This document shows positions 1 to 7,478 of a stretch of 15,800 bases of DNA, piece after piece; within the stretch, counting starts at the first letter, position 1, and every line of letters starts with the position of its first letter. The notes under the pieces were generated by a model that saw nothing but the letters and a program-made list of their open reading frames with translations, searched no databases and was not told the DNA's origin. The stretch spans positions 2,038-17,837 of the forward strand of contig DHXA01000039.1 of the NCBI GenBank assembly GCA_002413455.1. Reading direction: 5' to 3'. The position numbers were made by a program, and so were the translations under genes. Origin of the DNA: Rhodanobacter sp. UBA5168. Lineage in GTDB: Bacteria; Pseudomonadota; Gammaproteobacteria; Xanthomonadales; Rhodanobacteraceae.

Positions 1-506
1 TCATCGCGCGGCGATACCTGGCGAAACTCGAACGGACCGTCGATGCCCATCCAGCGTTGCAGTTTCACCGGCAACCGGGCCAGTTCGCCCGGCGGTAGCG
101 GATGCAGCGGTTCCACATCTGCAGGTGCGGGCACTTCGGGCATCGAGGTCTGGTGTTCCACGCCCTGTTCGGGTACCTGGAACGACACCGACCCGTTGAG
201 GATCGCCTGGCCATGCTGGATCGCCACCACACGACGCGACGAGAACGCGCCGCCATCGCGGGTGCGTTCGACGTTGTAGACGATCGGCGCCTCGATGTCG
301 CCCGCGCGCAGGAAATACGCGTGCAGCGAATGCGCCTCGCGCAACGGGTCCACGGTTTCCTGTGCCGCCGCCAGCGCCTGTCCCAGCACCTGGCCGCCGA
401 AGACGAAGCGGGTGCCGATGTCGCGGCTCTGGCCGCGGAACAGGTTGTCCTCCAGCCGTTCGAGTTGCAGCAACTCGACCAGTTCGGTGACGTGGTTTGG
501 CGGCAT
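1..506 (-). CDS. tesB: Acyl-CoA thioesterase II, N-terminal part (cut by window edge)
   Basis: Hydrolyses acyl-CoA thioesters to free fatty acid and CoA in the cytoplasm. The visible 168 residues are the N-terminal hot-dog domain of the TesB family. They begin MPPNHVTELVELLQLERLED, and family-typical stretches are GGQVLGQALAAA and AHSLHAYFLRAGD, followed by VYNVERTRDGGAFSSRRV. The E. coli enzyme has 286 residues and its catalytic Asp/Thr/Gln lie in the C-terminal half, which is outside the window, so activity cannot be judged. The ATG at 506 matches the family's usual start; no good Shine-Dalgarno is visible in front of it. A TATAAT-like -10 box lies about 32 bases upstream. The amidase gene lies upstream on the same strand, 55 bases away, and could in part be co-transcribed. 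Confidence 0.93.
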   Translation of the reverse strand, partial: MPPNHVTELVELLQLERLEDNLFRGQSRDIGTRFVFGGQVLGQALAAAQETVDPLREAHSLHAYFLRAGDIEAPIVYNVERTRDGGAFSSRRVVAIQHGQAILNGSVSFQVPEQGVEHQTSMPEVPAPADVEPLHPLPPGELARLPVKLQRWMGIDGPFEFRQVSPRD

Positions 507-537
507 GGGGAAAGCTCGTTGCGGAGATGGAGGCGCG

Positions 538-543
538 ATTATA
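538..543 (-). promoter_or_regulatory. Probable -10 box of the tesB promoter
   Basis: The minus strand reads TATAAT here, a perfect match to the sigma-70 -10 consensus, rare by chance in such GC-rich DNA. It would place the transcription start near 531 and give a 5' leader of about 25 bases before the tesB ATG at 506. No strong -35 hexamer is visible at 16-18 bases upstream (the region reads GCTAGA or CTAGAT), so the promoter would be weak or activator-dependent. Inference from sequence only. Confidence 0.45.
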
Positions 544-561
544 GTGGCCTGCACCGGGAAT

Positions 562-1122
562 CTAGCGCGCCGCGATGCGCGTCAGGCCACCGCCGTCAAG
601 TACTTCGGTCCATGGAAACATCGGGCCGGGATCGAGTTTGCGGCTGACCTGCAGCGTGGGATCGTCGCTGGCCGGCATCAGCGCCGTGTCCAGTTCTTCG
701 TGGCCGGCAATCTGCCGAAGATTGGGGAATTCGCCGCGCAACACCACCAGCAGCTCACGCAGCGCGCTGATCTGTGCGGCGGCGTAGCGCTCGGTCATCT
801 GCTGGTGGCGCGAGTCCCACCAGTGCGGGTAGCGGCCCAGGTTGACCAGTTCGATGCCGAGCGAGTTCGGGTTGTGACCGCGCACGTGGTTCGCCACGCG
901 CGTGCCGGGCACGTAGCGGTAAACAGCGCCGTCGCGATCGATGTAGTAGTGCCCGCTGTTGCCGGCGCCGCTGGGGTGCAGCACCTTTTCGCCGTATTCG
1001 CGTGCAGTGGCCAGGTCCGGCAGCTCGGTGCAGTGGATCACCACCAGCTCGACCGCGTCGGCGGAGCGCTCAGGCAGCGTTTCGACGTAGGGCAGCGGCT
1101 GGTCACGGATGCTCAGGCTCAT
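562..1122 (-). CDS. AmpD-like N-acetylmuramoyl-L-alanine amidase (Amidase_2 domain)
   Basis: A 186-residue protein with one Amidase_2 (PGRP-type) domain. Enzymes of this family cut the bond between N-acetylmuramic acid and L-Ala; cytosolic AmpD does so on anhydromuropeptides during peptidoglycan recycling. Zinc ligands are visible as His30 (VVIHC), His141 (AGHEELD) and Asp164 (RKLDPGP), with Lys162 in the position of the AmpD catalytic lysine. The length is close to E. coli AmpD (183 aa), and no signal peptide is seen, which favours a cytosolic role. The frame stays open upstream, but ATG 1122 gives MSLSIRDQ and the family length; the ribosome site is poor. The start lies 90 bases from a divergent hydrolase gene. 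I leave the symbol empty because several AmpD-like paralogues exist and the surrounding residues differ from E. coli AmpD. Confidence 0.85.
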   Translation of the reverse strand: MSLSIRDQPLPYVETLPERSADAVELVVIHCTELPDLATAREYGEKVLHPSGAGNSGHYYIDRDGAVYRYVPGTRVANHVRGHNPNSLGIELVNLGRYPHWWDSRHQQMTERYAAAQISALRELLVVLRGEFPNLRQIAGHEELDTALMPASDDPTLQVSRKLDPGPMFPWTEVLDGGGLTRIAAR

Positions 1123-1212
1123 GCGCAGCAGTTTCGCATGCGGCAAGGCCGTCCGGAAACGTCGCCTGTTACCATGAACGCCTTGCATTCTGCAGTTTTC
1201 ATGGAGACCGCC

Positions 1213-1740
1213 ATGCGCGGCCAGATCATTCTTTCGCACGGCTCGGACTCCAGTCCGGACGCCACCAAGGTGAGCGCGTTGGCGGTGCTGGCCGAATCGC
1301 TGGGCTGGCGCACACAGCGGCCGGACTACGGCACCGACGATGCGCGCGGCCATGCCGGTTCGGTGGCGCCGCGGATCGCCCGCCTGCGCGCCACCGTCGA
1401 GGCACTGGATACACCGCCGCTGCTGGTCGGTTCCAGCATGGGCGCGTTCGTGTCCGGACTGGTCTCGCTGGACGTGCCGGTGGCCGGTTTGCTGCTGCTG
1501 GCCACGCCGAGCGAGATCCCGGGTTATGCGCGCAAGTTCGAGCTGCGGAGCAACGCGCCGACATTGCTGATCCACGGCTGGCGCGACGAGGTCTGTCCGC
1601 TGGCGGGCGTGCAGGCGTTCGCCGCCCAGCGCCGGCTGCCGCTGCTGGTGCTGGACGACGACCACCGGCTGACTGGCAGCATGGACACGATCGCCGCGCA
1701 GTTCCGGCTGATGCTGGACCAGTTGGCGACCATCGCATGA
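1213..1740 (+). CDS. Small alpha/beta hydrolase, putative esterase
   Basis: A 175-residue single-domain alpha/beta hydrolase. The order of motifs fits the fold: an oxyanion region near IILSHGSDSSP (residues 5-15), nucleophile elbow GSSMGA with Ser75, acid Asp125 in IHGWRDEVCP, and a histidine (His151) in DDDHRL. The substrate is not predictable; close relatives are annotated only as alpha/beta hydrolase or RBBP9/YqiA-like esterase. I chose ATG 1213 over ATG 1201 because GGAG at 1203-1206 sits six bases before 1213 and the protein then begins directly with MRGQIILSHG. Its stop overlaps the next ATG (ATGA, 1737-1740), so it is translationally coupled to rlmKL. There is no signal peptide, so it should be cytosolic. 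Confidence 0.85.
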   Translation: MRGQIILSHGSDSSPDATKVSALAVLAESLGWRTQRPDYGTDDARGHAGSVAPRIARLRATVEALDTPPLLVGSSMGAFVSGLVSLDVPVAGLLLLATPSEIPGYARKFELRSNAPTLLIHGWRDEVCPLAGVQAFAAQRRLPLLVLDDDHRLTGSMDTIAAQFRLMLDQLATIA

Positions 1741-3923
1741 GCCACTATTTCGCGACGTGCCCGAAGGGCCTGGAATACCTGCTGCGCGACGAACTGGTCG
1801 CCATCGGCGCCAGCGACGTGCGCGAGGCACTGGCCGGCGCGCATTTCTCCGGAACATTGGAAATCGCTTACCGCGCCTGCCTGTGGTCGCGCCTGGCCAG
1901 CCGCATCCTGCTGCCGTTGGCCGAGTTCGATGCGGCCGACGACGACGCGCTGTATCGCGGTGTGCAGGAGATCGACTGGAGCCAGCACCTGGCCGCGCAT
2001 GCCACCTTCGCGGTGGATGCCGGTACCGCGATGAGCAAACTCACCCACAGCCAGTTCATCGGTCTGCGCACCAAGGACGCGATAGTCGACCAGTTCCGCC
2101 AGCGCGACGGCAACCGGCCAGGCATCGATACCGACGAGCCGGACATCCGTATCAATGTACGCGTGCGCCGCGATCGCGCCACGCTGTCGCTGGATCTGGC
2201 CGGCTCGCCATTGCACCGGCGCGGTTGGCGCGAAGAGCAGGGCGAGGCGCCGCTGAAGGAAAACCTCGCCGCCGCGATGCTGCTGCGCGCGCGCTGGCCG
2301 GAGGTGTACGCCGCCGGCGGCGCGCTGCTCGATCCCATGTGCGGTTCCGGCACCTTGCTGATCGAAGGCGCGCTGATGGCAGCCGACGTGGCGCCGGGCC
2401 TGCGCCGCGAGTATTTCGGCTTTCTCGGCTGGCAGCAGCACGACATCGCGCTGTGGCGAGGCCTGCTGGATGAGGCGAAGCAGCGCGCCGACACCGGTCT
2501 GCGCGGATTGCGCAGCGTATTTTTCGGCAGCGACGCCGACCCGCGCATGGTGCAGACGGCCAAACGCAATGCACAGGAAGCCGGTGTCGCCGGCTTCTTC
2601 ACGCTGGACAAGCAAGATGTGGCGCATGCCGCACCGCCGCCTGGCGTCGAGTACGGGTTGGTGATCACCAACCCACCGTATGGCGAGCGCCTGGGCGAAC
2701 GCGCCGAGATGCCGAAGCTGTATCGCGCCGTGGGTGATACCTTGCGTGCCCGCTTCACCGGCTGGCGCGCCGCCGTGCTGGCCGGCGACGTGGAACTGGG
2801 CCGGGCGATGCAACTGCATGCGGACAAGCGTTATGCGCTGTACAACGGCGCCCTGGAAACCGTGCTGCTGACCTTCGACCTCAGCAAGCGCGACGAGGCC
2901 CCGCGCGACCCCAAGCCATTGTCGGCCGGTGCGCAGATGCTGAAGAACCGGCTCGAAAAGAACGTCAAGCATCTGCGCAAGCGCCTCACCCGCGAAGGCA
3001 TCCACTGCTGGCGCGCCTACGATCAGGACTTGCCTGAATACGCGGCGGCGATCGACGTCTACGGCGACACCGGCGGCAACGATCACCTGCATATCCAGGA
3101 ATACCGTGCGCCGGCCGACGTGCCGCCGGACGTCGCCCGCCTGCGCCTGCGCGAGATCGCCCGCGTCGCAGGCGAGGTGCTCGGCGTGCCGCGCGAGCGC
3201 ATCGCGATCAAGACGCGCGAGCGCGGCAAGGGCGGCTCCAAATACGGCCAGCTCGACCAGCGCAACGAGTTCATCGAGGTGGAAGAGGACGGCCTGAAAT
3301 TTCTGGTCAACCTTACCGACTATCTGGATACCGGCCTGTTCCTCGATCATCGGCTGGTGCGCGCCAAGGTGCGCGAACTGGCGGATGGGAAATGTTTTCT
3401 CAACCTGTTTGCCTACACCGCCACCGCCAGCGTGCATGCGGCTGCCGGCGGCGCACTGGAAACCACCAGCGTGGATCTGTCCGCCACGTATCTGGAATGG
3501 GCTTCGCGCAATCTCGCGCTGAACGGTTTCAGTGGCAGCAGTCACCGGCTGATGCAGTTCGACGCGCTGGAATTCCTGCAGCGCGACCGCGGCCATTACG
3601 GATTGATCTTTGTCGACCCGCCCACTTTTTCCAACTCCAAACGTGCCGATGATTTCGATGTGCAGCGCGACCACGTCAAGCTGCTCGACGCCTGCAACGA
3701 ACGGCTGACCCGCGATGGCGTGATCGTGTTCTCCAACAATTTCCGCCGCTTCAAGCTCGATCGGGCGGAGCTGGAACAGCGCTTCGAGATCGAGGACTGG
3801 ACCGCCCCCAGCATCCCGTTCGACTTCGCCCGCCGCGCCGACATCCACGGTTGCTGGCTGCTGCGGCGGCGCAAGGCCGACCCCGGGGTAAATCCCTGGG
3901 ATACGGCACGCATAAAAAAGTGA
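1737..3923 (+). CDS. rlmKL: Fused 23S rRNA guanine methyltransferase RlmKL
   Basis: A 728-residue bifunctional enzyme (E. coli RlmKL/YcbY has 702). In the known enzyme the N-terminal half makes m2G2445 and the C-terminal half m7G2069 in 23S rRNA, using S-adenosylmethionine, during 50S assembly. The sequence shows a THUMP-type RNA-binding region in about residues 45-155 and SAM motif LLDPMCGSGTLLIEGA around Asp199. The catalytic motif NPPYGERLGE starts at Asn312. The second Rossmann domain has FLNLFAYTATASVHAA around Asn556, DLSATYLEWASRNLALNGF, and FVDPPTFSNSKR around Asp627. The start is fixed by the conserved MSHYFATCPKGLEYLL and by the ATGA overlap with the preceding hydrolase. Both methyltransferase domains look intact. 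A gene this long and this GC-rich leaves long open frames on the other strand; these are shadows. Confidence 0.96.
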   Translation: MSHYFATCPKGLEYLLRDELVAIGASDVREALAGAHFSGTLEIAYRACLWSRLASRILLPLAEFDAADDDALYRGVQEIDWSQHLAAHATFAVDAGTAMSKLTHSQFIGLRTKDAIVDQFRQRDGNRPGIDTDEPDIRINVRVRRDRATLSLDLAGSPLHRRGWREEQGEAPLKENLAAAMLLRARWPEVYAAGGALLDPMCGSGTLLIEGALMAADVAPGLRREYFGFLGWQQHDIALWRGLLDEAKQRADTGLRGLRSVFFGSDADPRMVQTAKRNAQEAGVAGFFTLDKQDVAHAAPPPGVEYGLVITNPPYGERLGERAEMPKLYRAVGDTLRARFTGWRAAVLAGDVELGRAMQLHADKRYALYNGALETVLLTFDLSKRDEAPRDPKPLSAGAQMLKNRLEKNVKHLRKRLTREGIHCWRAYDQDLPEYAAAIDVYGDTGGNDHLHIQEYRAPADVPPDVARLRLREIARVAGEVLGVPRERIAIKTRERGKGGSKYGQLDQRNEFIEVEEDGLKFLVNLTDYLDTGLFLDHRLVRAKVRELADGKCFLNLFAYTATASVHAAAGGALETTSVDLSATYLEWASRNLALNGFSGSSHRLMQFDALEFLQRDRGHYGLIFVDPPTFSNSKRADDFDVQRDHVKLLDACNERLTRDGVIVFSNNFRRFKLDRAELEQRFEIEDWTAPSIPFDFARRADIHGCWLLRRRKADPGVNPWDTARIKK

Positions 3924-3984
3924 ACCCTTCAGTCCACATTAAGTGTGATCAGCCGAGCATCCGTCCGTACAACGGAGAAAGCTC

Positions 3985-4452
3985 ATGACTCGACGTTTCA
4001 GCAGTGCAGGTTTCAGTGGCGCAGGCAAGCTGGCAGTACTCAGTCTCGCGATGGTGGCGGCGCTGGCCATGCCGCTCGGCGCTTCGGCGCGTGGCTGGGG
4101 CGGCGGGCATGGCTATCACGGCGGCGGCCACGGCGGCTACTACGGTGGTCATTACGGTGGCCACGGCGGCTATTACGGTCATGGTGGTGGGCACTGGAGC
4201 GGTGGCCGCTGGATTGCCGGAGCGATCGTCACCGGTGCCGTACTGGGCCTGGTGGCCGATTCCATGCGTCCGGCGCCGGTGTATTACGGCGCACCGGTTT
4301 ATGGCCCGCCGCGCACCGTGATTTACGAAGACGGCCCGCCGATCGTGCAGCGTCGTGTGGTCGAAACCCGCACGGTGGTGTACGACCATCCGCAGACACG
4401 GTACATCCGTGACGATGGCTACGATCAGGATGACGGCTACGACGGCAACTGA
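3985..4452 (+). CDS. Secreted or envelope Gly/His/Tyr-rich protein
   Basis: A 155-residue protein of unknown function. Residues 1-36 form a signal peptide (basic start MTRRFSS, hydrophobic core LAVLSLAMVAALAM, likely cleavage near GASA-RG). Residues 37-72 are a low-complexity run of GHGGYY/GGHYGG units. Residues 73-94 are a hydrophobic segment (WIAGAIVTGAVLGLVADSM), followed by a Pro/Tyr-rich stretch and an acidic Asp/Tyr tail with a repeated DDGYD unit. The His-rich part could bind metal, but that is inference. GGAG in ACGGAGAAAGCTC lies at good spacing before ATG 3985. It begins 61 bases after rlmKL and ends at a strong terminator, so it probably has its own promoter. Similar Gly-rich signal-peptide proteins are common in this group and remain uncharacterised. 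Confidence 0.82.
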   Translation: MTRRFSSAGFSGAGKLAVLSLAMVAALAMPLGASARGWGGGHGYHGGGHGGYYGGHYGGHGGYYGHGGGHWSGGRWIAGAIVTGAVLGLVADSMRPAPVYYGAPVYGPPRTVIYEDGPPIVQRRVVETRTVVYDHPQTRYIRDDGYDQDDGYDGN

Positions 4453-4469
4453 GGTACGCGACGTTACCA

Positions 4470-4516
4470 GCAGAAAACAGAAGAGCCCGGCATGTCCGGG
4501 CTCTTCTGTTTTCTGC
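4470..4516. terminator. Strong bidirectional Rho-independent terminator
   Basis: A perfect 21-bp inverted repeat: GCAGAAAACAGAAGAGCCCGG (4470-4490), loop CATGT (4491-4495), and the exact reverse complement at 4496-4516. The GC-rich core GAGCCCGG/CCGGGCTC is followed on both strands by a T-rich tract (TTCTGTTTTCTG), the classic two-way arrangement. It lies 17 bases after the Gly/His-rich gene's stop and 19 bases from the end of the convergent DUF6491-like gene, so it serves both. Confidence 0.95.
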
Positions 4517-4535
4517 GCGGCTGGCACCGGTGGGG

Positions 4536-4988
4536 TCAGTGCGCGGGCACGGCTGTCGGCTGGTCCGCACCGCTGCCATGGCGCTTGGCCCGTGCGCTCA
4601 TTTCATCGAAGCGGGTCTTGTCGATTTTACTGATCGATTCAATCGCACATGGTGGCTGGTTGTGCGAGCGCACGGTCTCGCCGACCTCGCCGCAAATGTG
4701 GCCCCTGTTGACGGCCGCGTTGGAGCGGTTGGGCCGGAACATCAGGCCGGCAGGCGCCATGCCCAGCCGCGGACACGCGCTCTGCAAGGTCACCAGGTAG
4801 CGTTTCGGGCCGGTACGCACGATGGCGGTGCGCGCATCCACGATGTGCCATTCGTTGATCTGGGTGGTATCGATGCAATCGGCCGCCGGCAGCGGTGATC
4901 GTGCGGCTGCGGTTTCGGACGCCTGCACGGCGCCGGCACTGGCGCCAACGGTGAGGGCGAGCAGCAGGGTGGGGGCGATCATTTTCAT
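4536..4988 (-). CDS. Secreted DUF6491-like protein
   Basis: A 150-residue exported protein. The first 23 residues (MKMIAPTLLLALTVGASAGA, then VQA) are a signal peptide. The core around CIDTTQINEWHIVDARTAIV and KRYLVTLQSACPRL, plus a later HICGEVG and a fourth Cys (PPC), resembles DUF6491 family proteins that are frequent in Xanthomonadales; the family assignment is from memory of the pattern. The mature part has four cysteines, which would allow two disulfides in the periplasm. No function is known. GAGGT eight bases before ATG 4988 supports the start; a second ATG two codons in (4982) is a minor alternative. It is divergent from egtB, with 235 bases between them, and ends at the shared terminator. 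Confidence 0.78.
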   Translation of the reverse strand: MKMIAPTLLLALTVGASAGAVQASETAAARSPLPAADCIDTTQINEWHIVDARTAIVRTGPKRYLVTLQSACPRLGMAPAGLMFRPNRSNAAVNRGHICGEVGETVRSHNQPPCAIESISKIDKTRFDEMSARAKRHGSGADQPTAVPAH

Positions 4989-5223
4989 TGGGCGTTACCT
5001 CGGTCGGTCGGGCTGAACGCGTACCGTGATCAGTCACGGGGGAGTAGTGCATGCCGGCCGCTATCGGCGCGGGTATGCGACGGCGATGAAAAGTATCTGC
5101 CATCTTCTTATCACAAGAAGTGAACGGTCGGCACGGCATGCTGGCGGCCATGTTTTCGACCCCCAGACATCACCCGGCGCCCCGGCGCGAAGCCATGCCC
5201 CTGGCCCTGACGGAGCAGCGGTG
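4989..5223. promoter_or_regulatory. Divergent intergenic region between the DUF6491-like gene and egtB
   Basis: These 235 bases separate divergent starts and must hold both promoters. Two short inverted repeats are visible: CCGTGA-TCAG-TCACGG at 5024-5039 and CTTCTT-ATCAC-AAGAAG at 5104-5120. Either could be an operator or a small hairpin. The second lies in the only AT-richer part and about 105 bases ahead of egtB. No clear -35/-10 pair is visible. The egtB frame is open from 5026, but codon content before 5224 lacks any EgtB-like sequence. A nine-codon frame (MPLALTEQR, 5195-5224) ends in a TGA that shares one base with the egtB ATG. Confidence 0.4.
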
Positions 5224-6474
5224 ATGACGGCGCGGCAATTGCCAAGCGCTGCCACCGTGACGACGCGATTCCGGCACGTGCGGCAACGCACGCTGGAATT
5301 GTGTGCCGGTCTGAGCGCCGAGGATCTGTTGCTGCAGTCGATGCCCGATGCCAGCCCCGGCAAGTGGCACCTGGCGCATACGAGCTGGTTCTTCGAGCAA
5401 TTCGTGCTGGGCCGCGATCCGGCGTATCGACCGCGCGATCCGGCCTGGAACTACCTGTTCAATTCCTACTACGAGTCGGTCGGGCCGATGCATGCGCGGC
5501 CGCGACGTGGCCTGCTGTCGCGACCCTCGCTGGACGAAGTGCGCGGGTACCGGCACTACATCGACGACGCGATAAGCGGCCTGCTGAGCCGGCAGGACGA
5601 TCCGGAGCTGACGGTCCTGGTCGAGCTGGGCCTGCAGCACGAGCAACAGCATCAGGAACTGCTGCTGACCGACATCAAACATGCGCTCTGGTGCAACCCG
5701 CTGCAGCCGGCGTATCGCGCGTCCGTCGTATCGACGACGGTCGCGAACACGGTGCCGCTGCGCTTCGTCGAGGGCCGCGAGGGTATCGTCGAGATCGGCC
5801 ACCGCGGTGAGGGCTTCGCGTTCGACAACGAAACTCCGCGCCACCGCAGTCTGCTGCATCCGCATGCACTGGCCAACCGGCTGGTGACCAATGCCGAGTA
5901 CCTGGCCTTCGTGCGCGAGGGTGGCTATCGCGAGTCGGGCCTGTGGCTGTCCGATGGCTGGGCCACCGTGCAGCGGGAGGGTTGGCAGCACCCGCTTTAC
6001 TGGCAGGACGACCTGGCCAGCGAGTTCACTCTTGCCGGCGTGTGTGCGCTCGATCCGCACGAACCGGCCTGCCATCTGAGCTATTACGAGGCCGAGGCTT
6101 TTGCCCGCTGGGCCGGCGCGAGACTGCCTACCGAGGCGGAGTGGGAGTCGGCCGCACAGGGCGTTACCATCGACGGCAACCTGCAGGATGAGCAACGCTT
6201 CCAGCCGCGCGCGGCTGGCGCCGGCGAGGGTCTGTTGCAGCTCTATGGGGATGTGTGGGAATGGACGGCCTCGCCGTACATCAGCTACCCGGCTTTCCGG
6301 CCACTGCCCGGTTCGCTGGGCGAATACAACGGCAAATTCATGTGCGGTCAATGGGTATTGCGTGGAGGTTCCTGCGTCACCCCACGCGACCACATCCGCG
6401 CCACTTACCGAAATTTCTTTCCACCCCACGCCCGCTGGCAATTCGCCGGGCTTCGACTGGGACAGGACCGATGA
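5224..6474 (+). CDS. egtB: Ergothioneine synthase EgtB (iron-dependent sulfoxide synthase)
   Basis: A 416-residue protein. EgtB is a non-haem iron enzyme that uses oxygen to join the imidazole carbon of hercynine to the sulfur of a cysteine donor (gamma-glutamylcysteine or cysteine, by subtype). The N-terminal DinB-like domain shows the iron ligands: His52 (WHLAHTSWFFE) and the HX3HXE motif with His139 and His143 (QHEQQHQELL). The C-terminal FGE-sulfatase domain contains LVTNAEYLAFV, RLPTEAEWE, LYGDVWEWTASPY and the closing LRGGSCVTPRDHIRATYRNF. The start at 5224 has GGAG at 5212-5215 with eight-base spacing and gives the family's usual N-terminus. It overlaps egtD by ATGA. No egtA, egtC or egtE lies in the window, so donor use cannot be settled; the two-gene arrangement suggests a cysteine-using type (inference). 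Confidence 0.93.
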   Translation: MTARQLPSAATVTTRFRHVRQRTLELCAGLSAEDLLLQSMPDASPGKWHLAHTSWFFEQFVLGRDPAYRPRDPAWNYLFNSYYESVGPMHARPRRGLLSRPSLDEVRGYRHYIDDAISGLLSRQDDPELTVLVELGLQHEQQHQELLLTDIKHALWCNPLQPAYRASVVSTTVANTVPLRFVEGREGIVEIGHRGEGFAFDNETPRHRSLLHPHALANRLVTNAEYLAFVREGGYRESGLWLSDGWATVQREGWQHPLYWQDDLASEFTLAGVCALDPHEPACHLSYYEAEAFARWAGARLPTEAEWESAAQGVTIDGNLQDEQRFQPRAAGAGEGLLQLYGDVWEWTASPYISYPAFRPLPGSLGEYNGKFMCGQWVLRGGSCVTPRDHIRATYRNFFPPHARWQFAGLRLGQDR

Positions 6475-7460
6475 GCAGTGTGCAACCCTGTGGCTTCAGC
6501 GATGACGATCGTCGCCCGCCGACAAGCGATCTGCTCGAGGTCGCCCAGCGCGGTCTCAGCGCGAAACTCAAACGGTTGCCGTCGTGGCTGTTTTACGACG
6601 AACGCGGTTCCGCACTGTTCGACGAGATCTGCGAACAGCCGGAGTACTACCTCACGCGCTGCGAAATCGCCTTGATGGACGAACACGCACAAAGCATCGC
6701 CGATACCCTCGGCGGTGACGTGCGGCTGGTCGAGTACGGCAGCGGCAATGCGCGCAAGACCGGCATGCTGCTGCAGCATCTGCATGCGCCCGTCGCTTAC
6801 GTGCCGGTGGAGCTTTCGACCGAGCCGTTGCGGCGGAGTGTCGAACGTCTGGCCATCGAATTTCCACGGCTGCCACTGCAGCCGTTGTGCGCGGATTTCA
6901 GCAAGCCGCTGCGGCTGCCGATCCCGCCGCGTGCGCCGCGTCGCACCGTGGTGTATTTCCCGGGTTCCACCATCGGCAATTTCGAGAACCGCGAGGCGGC
7001 CGTTCTGCTGCGCAAGATGCGCAACGAGATGGGAGACGCCGGCGGCATCCTGATCGGAGTGGACCTGAAGAAGGATCCCGCGGTGATCGAGGCGGCTTAC
7101 AACGATCGTGCCGGCGTCACCGCCAGTTTCACCCTCAACATGCTGAGCCGATTGAATCGCGAGATCGGCAGCAACTTCGAACTGTCTGCGTTCGCGCATC
7201 GGGCGCATTACAACCCGATGGCCGGACGCATCGAGACGCACATCGTCAGCCTTCGCGATCAGCACGTCAAAGTGGGTCGGGTGAATGTGGCGTTTCGCGC
7301 GGACGAGGCGATCCAGGTCGAATACAGCTGCAAGTATTCGCTGGAGGATTTCGCCGCGCTGGCCGCCCGCGCCGGGCTGGCGGTGCTGCGCGTGTGGACC
7401 GATCCGCAGCAGATGTTCAGCGTGCAATACCTGGTGCGCGCCAGCACCGTGGCGCGCTGA
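6471..7460 (+). CDS. egtD: L-histidine N-alpha-methyltransferase EgtD
   Basis: A 329-residue SAM-dependent enzyme that adds three methyl groups to the alpha-amino group of histidine, giving hercynine, the substrate of EgtB. Recognisable family parts are LPSWLFYDERGSALFDEI (residues 36-53), PEYYLTRCEIALM (57-69), the SAM-binding EYGSGNARKT (88-97) and YFPGSTIGNF. Also present are GVDLKKDPAVIEAAYND and the late AFRADEAIQVEYSCKYS with the Glu that contacts the substrate amino group in characterised EgtD. Length fits the family (about 320). The ATG at 6471 overlaps the egtB stop (ATGA), indicating translational coupling. It ends 18 bases from the convergent S10 peptidase gene with no clear terminator between. 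Confidence 0.95.
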   Translation: MSSVQPCGFSDDDRRPPTSDLLEVAQRGLSAKLKRLPSWLFYDERGSALFDEICEQPEYYLTRCEIALMDEHAQSIADTLGGDVRLVEYGSGNARKTGMLLQHLHAPVAYVPVELSTEPLRRSVERLAIEFPRLPLQPLCADFSKPLRLPIPPRAPRRTVVYFPGSTIGNFENREAAVLLRKMRNEMGDAGGILIGVDLKKDPAVIEAAYNDRAGVTASFTLNMLSRLNREIGSNFELSAFAHRAHYNPMAGRIETHIVSLRDQHVKVGRVNVAFRADEAIQVEYSCKYSLEDFAALAARAGLAVLRVWTDPQQMFSVQYLVRASTVAR

Positions 7461-7478
7461 ACCGGATCCCCGCGGCGC

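Noticed and set aside
1524..3848. 774-codon open frame on the minus strand opposite rlmKL
   Set aside because: It is a GC-rich antisense shadow: the plus strand encodes a full RlmKL with all motifs, and the minus frame gives no recognisable domain and no ribosome site.
4111..4200. Short repeats in the GHGGYY region as a possible CRISPR or microsatellite array
   Set aside because: Repeats are imperfect, in frame, and encode a Gly/His/Tyr low-complexity segment; there are no spacers of even length.
5026..5223. N-terminal extension of EgtB from the ATG at 5026 or 5086
   Set aside because: The added residues do not resemble EgtB, and ATG 5224 has a proper ribosome site and gives the family length.
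5170..6441. 423-codon minus-strand frame opposite egtB
   Set aside because: EgtB is certain on the plus strand; the antisense product has no domain.
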